NCBI RefSeq assembly: GCF_002217755.1
Contig: NZ_BCFL01000031.1
Coordinates: 186,001 to 250,000 of the forward strand
Direction of reading: 5' to 3'
Origin: Streptomyces hyaluromycini
Lineage (GTDB): Bacteria; Actinomycetota; Actinomycetes; Streptomycetales; Streptomycetaceae
Length of the DNA stretch: 64,000 nucleotides
This document shows, piece by piece, positions 32,492 through 41,641 of this stretch; position 1 is the stretch's first letter; each line of letters begins with the position of its first letter. The position numbers and the translations under genes were made by a program. The notes beneath the pieces are model-generated. The model did not search any database. It had not been told where the DNA came from and was given only the letters and a program-made list of their open reading frames with translations.

Positions 32492-32713
32492 CGCCCGTCC
32501 TCCGCCAGCTCTGCCCGCGTTCGATGAGTCCCGTCACGATAACCGCCCGTTGCTGGTCACCTGTTCGGATCTGCCGACTGCCGGAGCTGTACTCCTGGGA
32601 AGGTGGGAGCGACCGGGTCTTTCCGGCTGCGAATCAATCGGAGAGGGATGTGCGGGGCAACGATTGCCGGTCGTCGCCCCGCGTGGGTGTGCTCGGGTTC
32701 ACTGCGGCACATG

Positions 32714-34444
32714 TCAGCGTGCGGTCAGTCTCCACAGGTGGTCGGCGGTGCCGTTGTCGTCCCACTGGAGGACCTGGGCGCCGGAGGAGGTGCTCATGTT
32801 GGTCACCCCGAGCAGCAGCCCGCTGTTGTAGTTGGCGATCTTGTAGTAGCCGTCGCCGGACGGGATCAGCTGCCAGAGGTGGTCGGCGGTGCCGTTGTCA
32901 CCCCAGATCAGGGCGGTGCCGCCGTCACTCGTGCCCGCGTTGGTGATGCCGAGGAGCAGTCCGCTCGCCTGCTGCTGGATCTTGTAGAGGCCGTTGCCGG
33001 CCGCCACCAGCGTCCAGTTCTGGTCGGTGCCCGTGGTGGCGGCGGCCTGGACGACGGCGGTGCCCTGGGCAGTGCCCGCGCCGCTGGTGTCCAGGGCGAG
33101 GCCGCTGTTCTTGTTGGTGATCTGGTAGCGGCCGGCCAGCGAGGTGGCGGAGCCGCTCGGGGTGATGGTCAGGTGGTAGCCGTCGGAGGCGTTCATCGTC
33201 ACCGGCACGGTGATCGAGCCGCCGCTGACCGGGTAGTCGGTGTCCGAGATGGTGACCGGCCCGGAGACGGCGGTCGTACGGCCCCTGGACGGCGTGTACT
33301 CCAGCTTGACGTGCACGGTGCTGCCGAAGGCGGAGAGCGACGAGAGCCCGTTGACGGTGACGGCACACGAGCCGGTGCAGCCGCCGGTCACCACGCTGAT
33401 CTGGTTGCCCGCGCCGTTGCGGGAGGCGAAGCCGTCGATGCCGGTCTGCGCAGGCGGCGTGGTGACCAGCATGTTCCCCGACATGTCGCCGTACCACTTG
33501 TACAGCCAGTACGCCCCGTTGGGGGAGCCGCCGGTGTCGGTGAGGGTGTCGCCGAGGGTGCCGTAGTGGTTCCAGAAGGCCAGTTCGGCGTCGTGGACCC
33601 CGGCTCGCTCGAACTTGGCGACATAGCTCGCGAGCGGTCCGGGGACGCCGACCTCGCTCGTGGTGCCGTACTCCTCGATGGCGATCGGTCGGGCGCTGAT
33701 GCCGAGGCTGGTCTCCAGGGTGCGGTAGGCGGCGACATGGGCGGCGATGTTCTGCGAGCCCTGCAGCTCGTGCCAGGAGACGATGTCGGGCACGGTGCCG
33801 CTGGCCTTGGCGTCGGTGAGGAACGCGGTCATCCAGCTCTGGTTCCACGCCGAGTAACTCGGGCCCTGGATCGGGGTGGTGGAGTCCTTGGCACGGACCT
33901 CCTTGTACGTCGTCGCCCACCCGGAGTCGAAGCTGCCGGCCGCCGAGGTGTCCCAGGTCCAGTCGGGTTCGTTCCACAGCTCGTAGGCGGAGATGTCGGT
34001 GGCGCCGGAGGACTTCACCGAGGCGACCTGCTTGTCCACGGCGGACAGCCAGTCGCTCCAGCTCACCCATTTGTAGGGGAAGTCGGGATACCAGTCCGGC
34101 ATGCGTACGACGACCTTGGCACCGGCCCTGGCCGCCTCGGGGGCGACGACGAGGGCGTCACCGCCGGGGCTGGGCTCGCCGTTGGGCAGCTGGCTGCCGC
34201 CGGGAGCCATCTGTACGAAGGTGTTCGGCTTCAGCGGCTCGACGAGGCTGTCCGCCGGGACGCTCGCCGTGTCCAGGCCGTAGAGGCTGCCCGAGGCCAC
34301 GTGGGTGACCGAGCGCAGGGTCTGGTTGGCGCTCACCACCAGGGTGGTCGAGGAGGTGGGCGCCGCGTGGGCGGGCACCGCGGTGCCGAGGGCGGCCGTG
34401 AGTATCACGGCACCGAGGGCGGCTCTGAGGGGTGTGCGGCTCAT
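32714..34444 (-). CDS. Secreted clan-A glycoside hydrolase with ricin-type lectin domain
   Basis: A 576-residue exported enzyme. Signal peptide: residues 1-27 (LGAVILTAALGTAVPAHA). The TIM-barrel part has WNEPD at 157-161 (acid/base Glu159) and IEEYG at 256-260 (nucleophile), as in GH39 and related retaining enzymes. A beta-sandwich and a C-terminal ricin B-like domain follow, from about residue 445, with the QxW-type repeats DQNWTL, DHLWQL and DHLWRL. It closes an operon with an ABC sugar importer and a GH127 arabinofuranosidase, so a plant arabinoside or arabinogalactan is a likely substrate; some GH39 enzymes release galactosyl-arabinose. The exact specificity is unproven. Confidence 0.8.
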   Translation of the reverse strand: MSRTPLRAALGAVILTAALGTAVPAHAAPTSSTTLVVSANQTLRSVTHVASGSLYGLDTASVPADSLVEPLKPNTFVQMAPGGSQLPNGEPSPGGDALVVAPEAARAGAKVVVRMPDWYPDFPYKWVSWSDWLSAVDKQVASVKSSGATDISAYELWNEPDWTWDTSAAGSFDSGWATTYKEVRAKDSTTPIQGPSYSAWNQSWMTAFLTDAKASGTVPDIVSWHELQGSQNIAAHVAAYRTLETSLGISARPIAIEEYGTTSEVGVPGPLASYVAKFERAGVHDAELAFWNHYGTLGDTLTDTGGSPNGAYWLYKWYGDMSGNMLVTTPPAQTGIDGFASRNGAGNQISVVTGGCTGSCAVTVNGLSSLSAFGSTVHVKLEYTPSRGRTTAVSGPVTISDTDYPVSGGSITVPVTMNASDGYHLTITPSGSATSLAGRYQITNKNSGLALDTSGAGTAQGTAVVQAAATTGTDQNWTLVAAGNGLYKIQQQASGLLLGITNAGTSDGGTALIWGDNGTADHLWQLIPSGDGYYKIANYNSGLLLGVTNMSTSSGAQVLQWDDNGTADHLWRLTAR

Positions 34445-34474
34445 GGCATGCGTCTCCTCAAGGAGTTGGGGGCG

Positions 34475-35284
34475 TCAGTCCTTCACCGCGCCCGCGGTCA
34501 CGCCCGCGGCCACGTAGCGCTGGGCGAGGACCAGGAGGACGGCCGCGGGGACCGACGCGACGACGGCGGTGGCCATGATCGCGTTCCACTCCTGGTTGTT
34601 GTTGCCGATGTACTTGTAGATGCCGAGCGTGATCGGCTTCCAACTGCCGCCGCCGTCCAGGGTGTTGGCGAAGACGAAGTCGGACCAGGCCCACAGGAAG
34701 CCGAACAGCGAGACGGTGACGATCGCGTTGCGGCTCAGCGGGAGGACGACCGACCGGAAGGTGCGCCAGGTTCCGGCGCCGTCGATCCGGGCGGCCGAGA
34801 GGAGCTCGCCGGGGATGCCCGACATGAACGCGGTGAAGATCATGACGCCGAAGGGCACGGCGATGGTGGAGTCCGCGACGATCAGTCCCCACCAGGAGTT
34901 GAGCAGACTCAGGTCCAGGAAGATGCCGTAGAAGCCCATCGCCATGACGATCCCGGGGATCATCTGCGCGATGAGGAGGGCCAGTTCGAGCGCACCGCCG
35001 CCGCGTGGCCGCAGTCTCGCCAGTGCGTAGCCGGCCGGGGCGGCGATCAGGAGAGTGAGGGCGACCGTGCCGATCCCGATCAGCAGACTGGTGCCCAGGT
35101 AGGGGAGTTGGTCGTCGAGAACCGCCCGGTAGCCCTCGAAGGTCGGGTGCAGCGGGAGCAGGTCGGGCGGGTCCTTGCGCATGTCCTGCTGCGGGGTGAG
35201 GGACACGTTGAGCATCCAGTACACCGGGAACAGCATCAGCGCGGTGAGGCAGAGGCCGATCACGGTGTAGCCGCGCGACTTCAC
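34475..35284 (-). CDS. ABC sugar transporter permease (MalG type)
   Basis: A 269-residue inner-membrane permease with six TM helices: YTVIGLCLTALMLFPVYWML (TM1) and the EAA loop ELLSAARIDGAGTWRTFRSV-VLPLSR at about residues 185-210, the coupling site for the ATPase. It partners with the upstream permease, overlapping its stop by 4 bp (GTGA), and with the binding protein. No ATPase gene is in this operon; in Streptomyces such importers usually share the multitask ATPase MsiK. The GTG start is fixed by the overlap. Confidence 0.9.
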   Translation of the reverse strand: MKSRGYTVIGLCLTALMLFPVYWMLNVSLTPQQDMRKDPPDLLPLHPTFEGYRAVLDDQLPYLGTSLLIGIGTVALTLLIAAPAGYALARLRPRGGGALELALLIAQMIPGIVMAMGFYGIFLDLSLLNSWWGLIVADSTIAVPFGVMIFTAFMSGIPGELLSAARIDGAGTWRTFRSVVLPLSRNAIVTVSLFGFLWAWSDFVFANTLDGGGSWKPITLGIYKYIGNNNQEWNAIMATAVVASVPAAVLLVLAQRYVAAGVTAGAVKD

Positions 35285-36240
35285 GCTTCCTGCCTCCTCT
35301 GGACGCGGATGTGGAGGAGGCCGAAGACCAGGGCGATGAGGATCAGGATGTTGCCGACGGCGGCACCGGGACCGAACCTGGGCAGCAGCGTGCCGAAGCC
35401 CAGCTGGTACGACCAGGTGGCCAGGGTGGAGGAGGCGTCGCCGGGACCGCCCTTGGTCATGATCCAGATCAGGTCGAACACCTTGAGGGTGTAGACGAGC
35501 CCCAGCAGCAGGGTGATCGCCGACACCGGGCGCAGCAGCGGGAAGGTGATCCGGCGGAACTGCTGCCAGGCGCCCGCCCCGTCCAGGGCCGCCGCCTCGT
35601 ACAGCTCGCCCGGGATGTTCTGCAGGCCGCTGTACAGGATGACCAGGTTGAAGGGGATGCCGATCCAGATGTTGGCGATGATCACCGACACGAGCGCCCA
35701 GTCCGGTGCGGTCAGCCAGCCGACGGGTGCCACGCCGAAGAAGTGCAGGAAGTAGTTCACCACCCCCGACTCGCTGTTGAACATCCACGACCAGGTCGAC
35801 GCCGACACGATCAGCGGCAGCAGCCAGGGGATCAGGAACAGCGCCCGCAGCACGGTCGACAGCCGGAAGTGCCGGTTGAAGAAGACCGCGAGGGCGAGCC
35901 CGATCACGTACTGGAAGGCGATCGACACGAAGGTGAAGACCATGGTGTGCCGCATCGCCGGCCCGAACGTCGGATCGTCCAGCACCGTGCGGAAGTTGTC
36001 CCAGCCGGAGAACGGCGCGTCGCCCGCCACGAAGGAGCGCACGGTGTAGTCGCGCAGGCTCAGATCGAGGTTGCGGTAGAGCGGATAGACGTAGAAGGCG
36101 GCGAGGTAGGCGAGCAGAGGGGTCAGGAAGGCGAGCGCGGTCAGCCGCCGCCTGCGGCGCAGGGAGCGGGCGCCGCTGCCGCTCGCCCGCGCCGCGGCGG
36201 CCGGTGCTCGCCGCGGACGGTCGACCCGGGCGACGGTCAT
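35281..36240 (-). CDS. ABC sugar transporter permease (MalF/UgpA type)
   Basis: A 319-residue permease with a basic N-terminal tail and six TM helices: LTALAFLTPLLAYLAAFYVY (TM1), and the EAA motif ELYEAAALDGAGAWQQFRRI-TFPLLR at about residues 215-240. With the MalG-type protein it forms the channel of a CUT1 family importer. The start ATG follows the binding-protein stop by a few bases. Oligosaccharides released outside by the secreted glycosidase are likely cargo. Confidence 0.9.
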   Translation of the reverse strand: MTVARVDRPRRAPAAAARASGSGARSLRRRRRLTALAFLTPLLAYLAAFYVYPLYRNLDLSLRDYTVRSFVAGDAPFSGWDNFRTVLDDPTFGPAMRHTMVFTFVSIAFQYVIGLALAVFFNRHFRLSTVLRALFLIPWLLPLIVSASTWSWMFNSESGVVNYFLHFFGVAPVGWLTAPDWALVSVIIANIWIGIPFNLVILYSGLQNIPGELYEAAALDGAGAWQQFRRITFPLLRPVSAITLLLGLVYTLKVFDLIWIMTKGGPGDASSTLATWSYQLGFGTLLPRFGPGAAVGNILILIALVFGLLHIRVQRRQEA

Positions 36241-36247
36241 GCCGGAC

Positions 36248-37486
36248 CTAGCCCTTCTGCGCGCTGGACTGGGCGGCCGCCAGCGCGTCCTGCGGGCTCT
36301 TGCCACCGGAGAGCGCCGCCTGGACGGCCGTCCACAGGGGCTGCGAGATGGTCGGGTACTTGGTGCCGAGACCGCCGCTGGTCCGGCCCCGCGCCGCCGC
36401 GACCGCCGCCACCCACGGCTTCAACTCCGCGTTCTTCGCGACCTGTTCGGTCTGCACCGCAGCGGTCGGCGCCACGTACATCAGCGTGGTGTCGGTGGCC
36501 AGCAGGTTGGTGGAGCTGGTCAGACAGCCGACGATCTTCTTGCTGACGTCGTACCGCGAGGAGTCCTTCTGCACGGGCACGGTCACGAACTCGCCGCCCG
36601 TCGGCACCGGCGCCGAACCGCCGTTCTGTCCGGGGATGTTGACGACCCCGTACGGGAACCCGGCCTTGTCGGCGTTGCCGAGCTGCCAGGTGCCGTTCTC
36701 GCCGAACGCGTAGTCCCCGGTCGCGAACTCCTGCCAGCTGGTGGTCTGGGTGTTCTGCAGCACGTCCTTCGGCGCGTACCCCGCGTCCACCCACTGCTTC
36801 CACAGCGACAGCGCGGCAACTCCCTTGGCAGAGTCGAGCTTTGTCAGGTCGCCGCCCGCGCCCCAGAACCACGGCAGGAACTGGAAGCTGCCCTCCTCGG
36901 TGTTGATCGCCGAGAAGGTGATCCCCTTCTTCCCGGCCGCCTTGACCTTTTTCAGCGCGGCCGTGAGCGACACCCAGTCCTTGACGGAGGCCGGGTCGAC
37001 GCCGGCCGCGGAGAGGACCTTCTTGTTGTAGTAGAGCGCGAGGGTGTTGGCGCCGATCGGGACGCCGTAGGAGGCGCCGTCGATCGTGCCGGCGCCGATG
37101 ATGTTCTGCTGGATCGACGAGGTGTCGAGGCCGAGGTCGCCGGTCTTGTTGAGGATCCCCGCCTCCACCAGCGTGGAGACCACCGGGTTGTCGACCAGCA
37201 TCACGTCCGGCGCGTTTCCCTGCTGCGCGGCCAGCAGCGCCTTGTTGCCCAGGTCGGTGGTGTCGTACGAGGTCCGCTTGAGCTTCGCCCCGGCCGCGCT
37301 GCCGCACGCGGTGACCCGCCTGCCCCAGTCCGAGGAGGCGTCGAACTGCGGGTACGGGTCCCAGAAGGTGTACGTCCCGCCGGCCGAGGACGACGATCCC
37401 GAGGAGCCGGAACCGCCACCGCAGGCGGTGAGCGGGAGAAGGGTGGCCGTGGCGACGGCCATGAGGGTACGGCGGGTGGGTTTCAC
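36248..37486 (-). CDS. Sugar-binding lipoprotein of the ABC importer
   Basis: A 412-residue CUT1 extracellular solute-binding protein. The N-terminus MKPTRRTLMAVATATLLPLT-AC has a lipobox (PLTAC, Cys22) followed by a Gly/Ser linker. The mature part has family features: APDVMLVDNPVVSTLVEAG, ALYYNKKVLSAAGVDPASVK and WQEFATGDYAFGENGTWQL. It captures the oligosaccharide outside the membrane for the two permeases. It lies between GH127 and the permeases in one operon. GTG start with GAGG upstream. Confidence 0.9.
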   Translation of the reverse strand: MKPTRRTLMAVATATLLPLTACGGGSGSSGSSSSAGGTYTFWDPYPQFDASSDWGRRVTACGSAAGAKLKRTSYDTTDLGNKALLAAQQGNAPDVMLVDNPVVSTLVEAGILNKTGDLGLDTSSIQQNIIGAGTIDGASYGVPIGANTLALYYNKKVLSAAGVDPASVKDWVSLTAALKKVKAAGKKGITFSAINTEEGSFQFLPWFWGAGGDLTKLDSAKGVAALSLWKQWVDAGYAPKDVLQNTQTTSWQEFATGDYAFGENGTWQLGNADKAGFPYGVVNIPGQNGGSAPVPTGGEFVTVPVQKDSSRYDVSKKIVGCLTSSTNLLATDTTLMYVAPTAAVQTEQVAKNAELKPWVAAVAAARGRTSGGLGTKYPTISQPLWTAVQAALSGGKSPQDALAAAQSSAQKG

Positions 37487-37518
37487 GGGGTGACCTCGTT
37501 GTCGTAGGACGGGGTGTC

Positions 37519-39462
37519 TCAGGAGGTGGGGAGCCAGACGCGCATGCTGCCGTCCTCGCGGTTGGCCCAGACGTGGTACGGGATCGCGGTCAACTCGACC
37601 GGCTCGCCGCCGGGTTCCGGAGAAACGCCGTGGGCGGGGGCGTACGGCCACCAGCCCCCGCCGGGGATGCGGCGCCGCCGGCCCGCGGCCACCACGGTGG
37701 TGACACCGCCGAGCAGGTCCGGGCGGTGCTTCACGGCGAGCGGACGGGACGGGTCGAGAACGATGTCGTCAAGGCCGCCGCCCGGATGGTCGACCTGCTC
37801 CAGGCAGTGCACGAGCGGCCCGCGCTCGATCGCCACACAGCCGCGTACCGCGTCCACGCGCGGGTCGGCGGCGGTGAGCCGGGGTTCCATGGAGAGTTCC
37901 AGGACCACCCGGTCGCCCGGCGCCCAGGTACGCGACAGCCGCAGCCAGCCGTCGTCCGCCGCGGGGTCGTACGTCTCCTCCCCGCACCGCACCCGGAACT
38001 CCCGGCACCACTGCGGGATGCGCAGCGACAGCGTCCAGGGGCCGTCGGACGGGGTCTCCTCGACGGTGAACGCGATCGTGCCGTGCCAGGGATAGTCCGT
38101 CTCGGCGCGCACCCGGACCCGCTCGGTCGCGTACGTCCCGGTGACGAACTGGTGGATCTGCAGGCCCTGTTCGTCGCTCGACGCCAGATAGTGCTCCAGA
38201 CTCGCCAGCAGCCGCATCACATTGGGCGGGCAGCAGGCACAGCGGAACCAGCGGGTGCGGCGGGCCGACTGGTCGCCACCGGTGTCGGTGTGGCCGTCGC
38301 GGACCTGCAGCGGGTTGACGTACAACCAGCGCTCGCCGTCCAGCGAGACCCCGGCCAGGAAGCCGTTGTAGAGGGTGCGTTCGATCAGATCGGAGTAGCG
38401 GGCCTCGCCGGTGAGCAGGGCCATGCGCCAGCTCCACTGGACGGAGGCGATCGCCGCGCAGGTCTCGCAGTAGGCGCGCTCGTTGGGGAGTTCGTAGGGG
38501 TCGCCGAAGTCCTCCTGGTCGTGGTGCGCGCCGAGACCGCCGGTGAGATGGGTCTTGGTGGTCGTCATGGCGTGCCACAACCGCTCGCAGGCTGCCCGGA
38601 GTTCGGCGTCCCCGGTCTCCGCCGCCAGGTCGGCGGCGGCCGCCAGCAGGTACAACTGCCGTACGGCGTGCCCCTCGACGTCCGTCGCCTCGCGCACCGG
38701 TACCCGGTCCTGGCAGTAGGCCGCGCCGCCGAGCAGGCCGTGGCCGTGCCGGTCGACGAAATAGCCGGCCAGGTCGAGATACCGGCGCTCGCCGGTCTCC
38801 CGGTACAGCTCCACCAGGGCCGTCTCCACCTCCGGGTGGCCGTCGATGCCGTCGACGGGCCTGCCGCTGCCGGGGAGACCGAACACCGAGTCGATGTGGT
38901 CGGCGAACTTCCTTGCCACGGCGAGGAGTTCGGGGCGGCCGGTGGAGCGGTGGTGGGCGACGGCGGCCTGGATCAGATGGCCGGCACAGTACAGCTCGTG
39001 CCCCCAGCGCAGGTCCTGGTACCGCTCACCGCCCTTGACCAGCTGGAACCAGGTGTTGAGATAGCCGTCCGGCTGCTGGGCCGCGGCCACCAGGCCGATG
39101 ATCCGTGCCACGTCCGCGGCCAGTGCTTCGTCGGTGTCCTGGGCGAGGTGCCAGGACGCCGCCTCCAGCCACTTGTAGACGTCCGTGTCGACGAACGGGT
39201 ACGCGCCCTGGAACGCGCCGTCGGCCGCTGCGTCCGACAGCGCCTTCGGCGCGGGGGCCGCCAACCGCAGGTTGTGCAGGTTCCCGGCGGACTCCAGCAG
39301 GTCCGGGCCCTGCGGGAGGGAGACACGGGCGTTGGTCGCGCGACGGTCGTGCCAGAAGCCGCCGTCGACGGTGCCGGCCGCCGGGCGCAGCGCGGTACGG
39401 GCGTCGGGGGTGAGACGGACCGGGCCGGCGGGGGAGGGCAGGGCGGAGCGGGTGCGGGGCAT
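37519..39462 (-). CDS. GH127 family beta-L-arabinofuranosidase (DUF1680)
   Basis: A 647-residue cytosolic enzyme of the HypBA1 type, which removes beta-L-arabinofuranose from arabino-oligosaccharides. Conserved features are GGFWHDRRATNARVSL, the Zn-binding Glu-Cys pair in NERAYCETCAAI near residue 345, and the double Cys in FRCACCPPNVMRLL near residue 410. Those Cys residues, one of them the nucleophile, are all present. It lacks a signal peptide, so it acts on imported sugar. It is the first gene of the importer operon, divergent from LacI. A possible operator TTCGA-AATA-TCGAA lies 43 bases upstream. Confidence 0.9.
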   Translation of the reverse strand: MPRTRSALPSPAGPVRLTPDARTALRPAAGTVDGGFWHDRRATNARVSLPQGPDLLESAGNLHNLRLAAPAPKALSDAAADGAFQGAYPFVDTDVYKWLEAASWHLAQDTDEALAADVARIIGLVAAAQQPDGYLNTWFQLVKGGERYQDLRWGHELYCAGHLIQAAVAHHRSTGRPELLAVARKFADHIDSVFGLPGSGRPVDGIDGHPEVETALVELYRETGERRYLDLAGYFVDRHGHGLLGGAAYCQDRVPVREATDVEGHAVRQLYLLAAAADLAAETGDAELRAACERLWHAMTTTKTHLTGGLGAHHDQEDFGDPYELPNERAYCETCAAIASVQWSWRMALLTGEARYSDLIERTLYNGFLAGVSLDGERWLYVNPLQVRDGHTDTGGDQSARRTRWFRCACCPPNVMRLLASLEHYLASSDEQGLQIHQFVTGTYATERVRVRAETDYPWHGTIAFTVEETPSDGPWTLSLRIPQWCREFRVRCGEETYDPAADDGWLRLSRTWAPGDRVVLELSMEPRLTAADPRVDAVRGCVAIERGPLVHCLEQVDHPGGGLDDIVLDPSRPLAVKHRPDLLGGVTTVVAAGRRRRIPGGGWWPYAPAHGVSPEPGGEPVELTAIPYHVWANREDGSMRVWLPTS

Positions 39463-39504
39463 GGCTCTCCGAGGTGGGGAGGGACGGGGTGCCTGGAGGT
39501 GAAT

Positions 39505-39518
39505 TTCGAAATATCGAA
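39505..39518. promoter_or_regulatory. Putative LacI-family operator of the arabinoside operon
   Basis: TTCGAAATATCGAA forms an inverted repeat (TTCGA/TCGAA, 4-base spacer) between the divergent GH127 and LacI genes. No second copy is obvious. The site is the best candidate in 285 bases; assignment to this LacI is inferred from position. Confidence 0.5.
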
Positions 39519-39747
39519 CGCCGTTTGGAATGTCGAGCACGGAGTGGTGGGGAACTGCTTTGAGCAACCGTTTTCTCGCCGAGAAGTACAGGGCAGCCAG
39601 GGAAAGGGGTCAAGACGCCCGGCGTAGTTTTTTCAAGTTGCCCGGAGGGGGTGGTACTTCGGATGGGCGGCTGCGACGATGTGGGGCGGCTCTGCCGTCG
39701 GGAGGCCCGCGGCAGCACCGAGGCCCCGTCCAGGAAAAGGTTTGCCC

Positions 39748-40770
39748 GTGACCTCTGCTCCAGCCTCTCCGCCCGCCGGCCGGGCCAGGCTCGCCGATGT
39801 CGCCGCGCTCGCCGGTGTCAGCGTCGGTACTGCGTCCAAGGCGCTGAACGGCGCAGGCCGGATGCGCCCGGAGACCCGGCAGCGGGTGCTGGACGCGGTG
39901 GAGGCGCTCGGCTTCCGGCCCAACCAGCATGCCCAGAGCCTGCACAGCGGCCGCAGCTGGACGGTCGGCCTGATGACGACGGACGGCATCGGCCGCTTCA
40001 GCACCCCGGTCCTGCTCGGTGCCGAGGACGCGCTGGGCGCCGGGAAGATCTCCGTCCTGCTCTGCGACACCCGCGGCGACGCCATCCGCGAGCAGCACCA
40101 TCTGCGCACCCTCACCGACCGCCGGGTCGACGGCATCATCGTCGCCGGCCGCCGCACCGACCCCCGCCCGCCGCTGACCGGCATCGACCCGGCGATCCCG
40201 GTCGTCTACGCCCTCTCCCCGTCGACCGACCCCGCCGACACCTCCGTCGTCACCGACGACCGCGGCGGCGCCCGCCTCGCCGTCGAGCACCTGCTCGCCA
40301 CCGGTCGTACCCGCATCGCCCATGTCACCGGACCCGAGCACCACCAGGCCGCCCGCGACCGCGCCCGGCACGCCGTCGAGCACCTGGCCGAGGCGGACCT
40401 CCGACTCGCCGCCGGGCGCGTGCACTTCGGGGAGTGGAGCGAGGCCTGGGGGCGGCGCGCCGCCGACGCGGTGCTGCGGACGGCGCCCGACACGGACGCC
40501 GTCTTCTGCGGCAACGACCAGATCGCCCGAGGGGTCGCGGACGCGCTGCGCGAGCGCGGCAAGGACGTGCCGGGGGACATCGCCGTGGTCGGCTACGACA
40601 ACTGGGACACGATGGCCCTCGCCTGCCGGCCGCCGCTCACCACCGTCGACATGAACCTGGCCGAGATCGGGCGGATCGCCGCGCTCCGGCTGCTCCAGGC
40701 CATCGACGCGGAGCCGGAGACCGGGGTGCACACGGTGCCGTGCCGCCTGGTGGTGCGCGAGTCGACCTGA
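39748..40770 (+). CDS. LacI family transcriptional regulator
   Basis: A 340-residue regulator. HTH and hinge: RLADVAALAGVSVGTASKAL, NGAGRMRPETRQRVLDAVEA, LGFRPNQHAQSLHSGRSWTV at about residues 14-70. The ligand domain resembles periplasmic sugar-binding proteins (DGIIVAGRR, DTSVVTDDRGGARLAVEHLL, AVFCGNDQIARGVADALRER, VVGYDNWDT). It should repress the divergent GH127/ABC operon until a sugar binds. GTG start with AGGAAAAGG upstream. After its TGA the same frame stays open for 34 codons with good codon use (to TAG 40873-40875), possibly a relic. Confidence 0.9.
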   Translation: MTSAPASPPAGRARLADVAALAGVSVGTASKALNGAGRMRPETRQRVLDAVEALGFRPNQHAQSLHSGRSWTVGLMTTDGIGRFSTPVLLGAEDALGAGKISVLLCDTRGDAIREQHHLRTLTDRRVDGIIVAGRRTDPRPPLTGIDPAIPVVYALSPSTDPADTSVVTDDRGGARLAVEHLLATGRTRIAHVTGPEHHQAARDRARHAVEHLAEADLRLAAGRVHFGEWSEAWGRRAADAVLRTAPDTDAVFCGNDQIARGVADALRERGKDVPGDIAVVGYDNWDTMALACRPPLTTVDMNLAEIGRIAALRLLQAIDAEPETGVHTVPCRLVVREST

Positions 40771-40888
40771 CGGCGGACGGACGTACGCCGAATCCTCACC
40801 CGCGACGCCGAAGCGGCCGTCTCCGGCGCCGGCATCCACGATCACGACATCGAACTCGCCCGCCCCGGGACGTAGTTGCCAGGAGCTC

Positions 40889-41596
40889 TCAGCCGTGCTC
40901 GGGCTGCCGGGCCGCCCACAGGCCGCGGACATGGCCCAGATGGCGGGTCATGATCTCGCGCACGGCCCGCTCGTCGCGGGCCAGCAGGGCGTCGAGGAGC
41001 TCCAGGTGCTCCTCGGCCGAGGCCTTCAGACGACCCGCCGCCACCAGGGCCGTCAGCCCGTACAGCCGCGAACGGCGCCGCAAGTCCCGTACCACCTCGA
41101 CGAGATGGTCGTTGCCCGCCAGTGCCAGCAACCCCAGATGGAAGGCCAGGTCGGCCTCGACGTACGCGATGAGGTCGCCCTTCACGGCCGAGGTGACGAT
41201 CTCCAGGGCCACCGGGCGCAGCGCCGCCAGGTCACCCGGGTCGGCGGTCGCCGCGAGGGCGACGGTCGTCGGAATCTCGATCAGGGACCGGACGTGCGTG
41301 TACTCGTCGAGCTGCTTCTCGGAGACGGCGGTGACCCGGAACCCCTTGTTCGGAACGATCTCGACCATGCCCTCCTTCACCAGTTCCAGCATGGCCTCGC
41401 GCACCGGGGTCGCGGAGACGCCCAGGCGGGGGGCGAGCCCCGGCGCCGAGTACACCTCGCCGGGGCGCAGCTCACCGGCGATCAGCGCGGCACGCAGGAC
41501 GTCCACGACCCGCTCCCGGAAGTTCGGCTTCCGGCCGCCGAGCGACGGAATGGCGGGCTTGGCGGCGGTGGGCGTGCTGCTGGGCCGGTCGGCCAT
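40889..41596 (-). CDS. GntR (FadR subfamily) regulator of the hydroxyproline locus
   Basis: A 235-residue regulator. The N-terminal winged HTH reads FRERVVDVLRAALIAGELRP, GEVYSAPGLAPRLGVSATPV, REAMLELVKEGMVEIVPNKG at about residues 27-85. A FadR C-terminal helical domain follows with metal or ligand histidines (AFHLGLLALAGNDHLVE, MTRHLGHVRGLW). It heads, on the same strand, the epimerase and deaminase genes. FadR-type proteins bind TGT-N-ACA-type palindromes, and such sites (ATGTSACAT) occur at 43645-43653, 43668-43676 and 46546-46554, before both catabolic units. Confidence 0.9.
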   Translation of the reverse strand: MADRPSSTPTAAKPAIPSLGGRKPNFRERVVDVLRAALIAGELRPGEVYSAPGLAPRLGVSATPVREAMLELVKEGMVEIVPNKGFRVTAVSEKQLDEYTHVRSLIEIPTTVALAATADPGDLAALRPVALEIVTSAVKGDLIAYVEADLAFHLGLLALAGNDHLVEVVRDLRRRSRLYGLTALVAAGRLKASAEEHLELLDALLARDERAVREIMTRHLGHVRGLWAARQPEHG

Positions 41597-41641
41597 GGCG
41601 GAACTCCTGGAGGGGCGTCGGGTGGCGGGTCGTCGGGGGAA

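Noticed and set aside
32603..35494. Very long plus-strand reading of over 960 codons opposite the glycosidase and permease genes
   Set aside because: It is the mirror of strongly supported minus-strand genes; its peptide is low-complexity Gly/Arg/Val and has no family features.
37573..39627. Plus-strand reading of 684 codons opposite the GH127 gene
   Set aside because: High G+C antisense artefact; the minus strand has clear GH127 motifs and a natural start.
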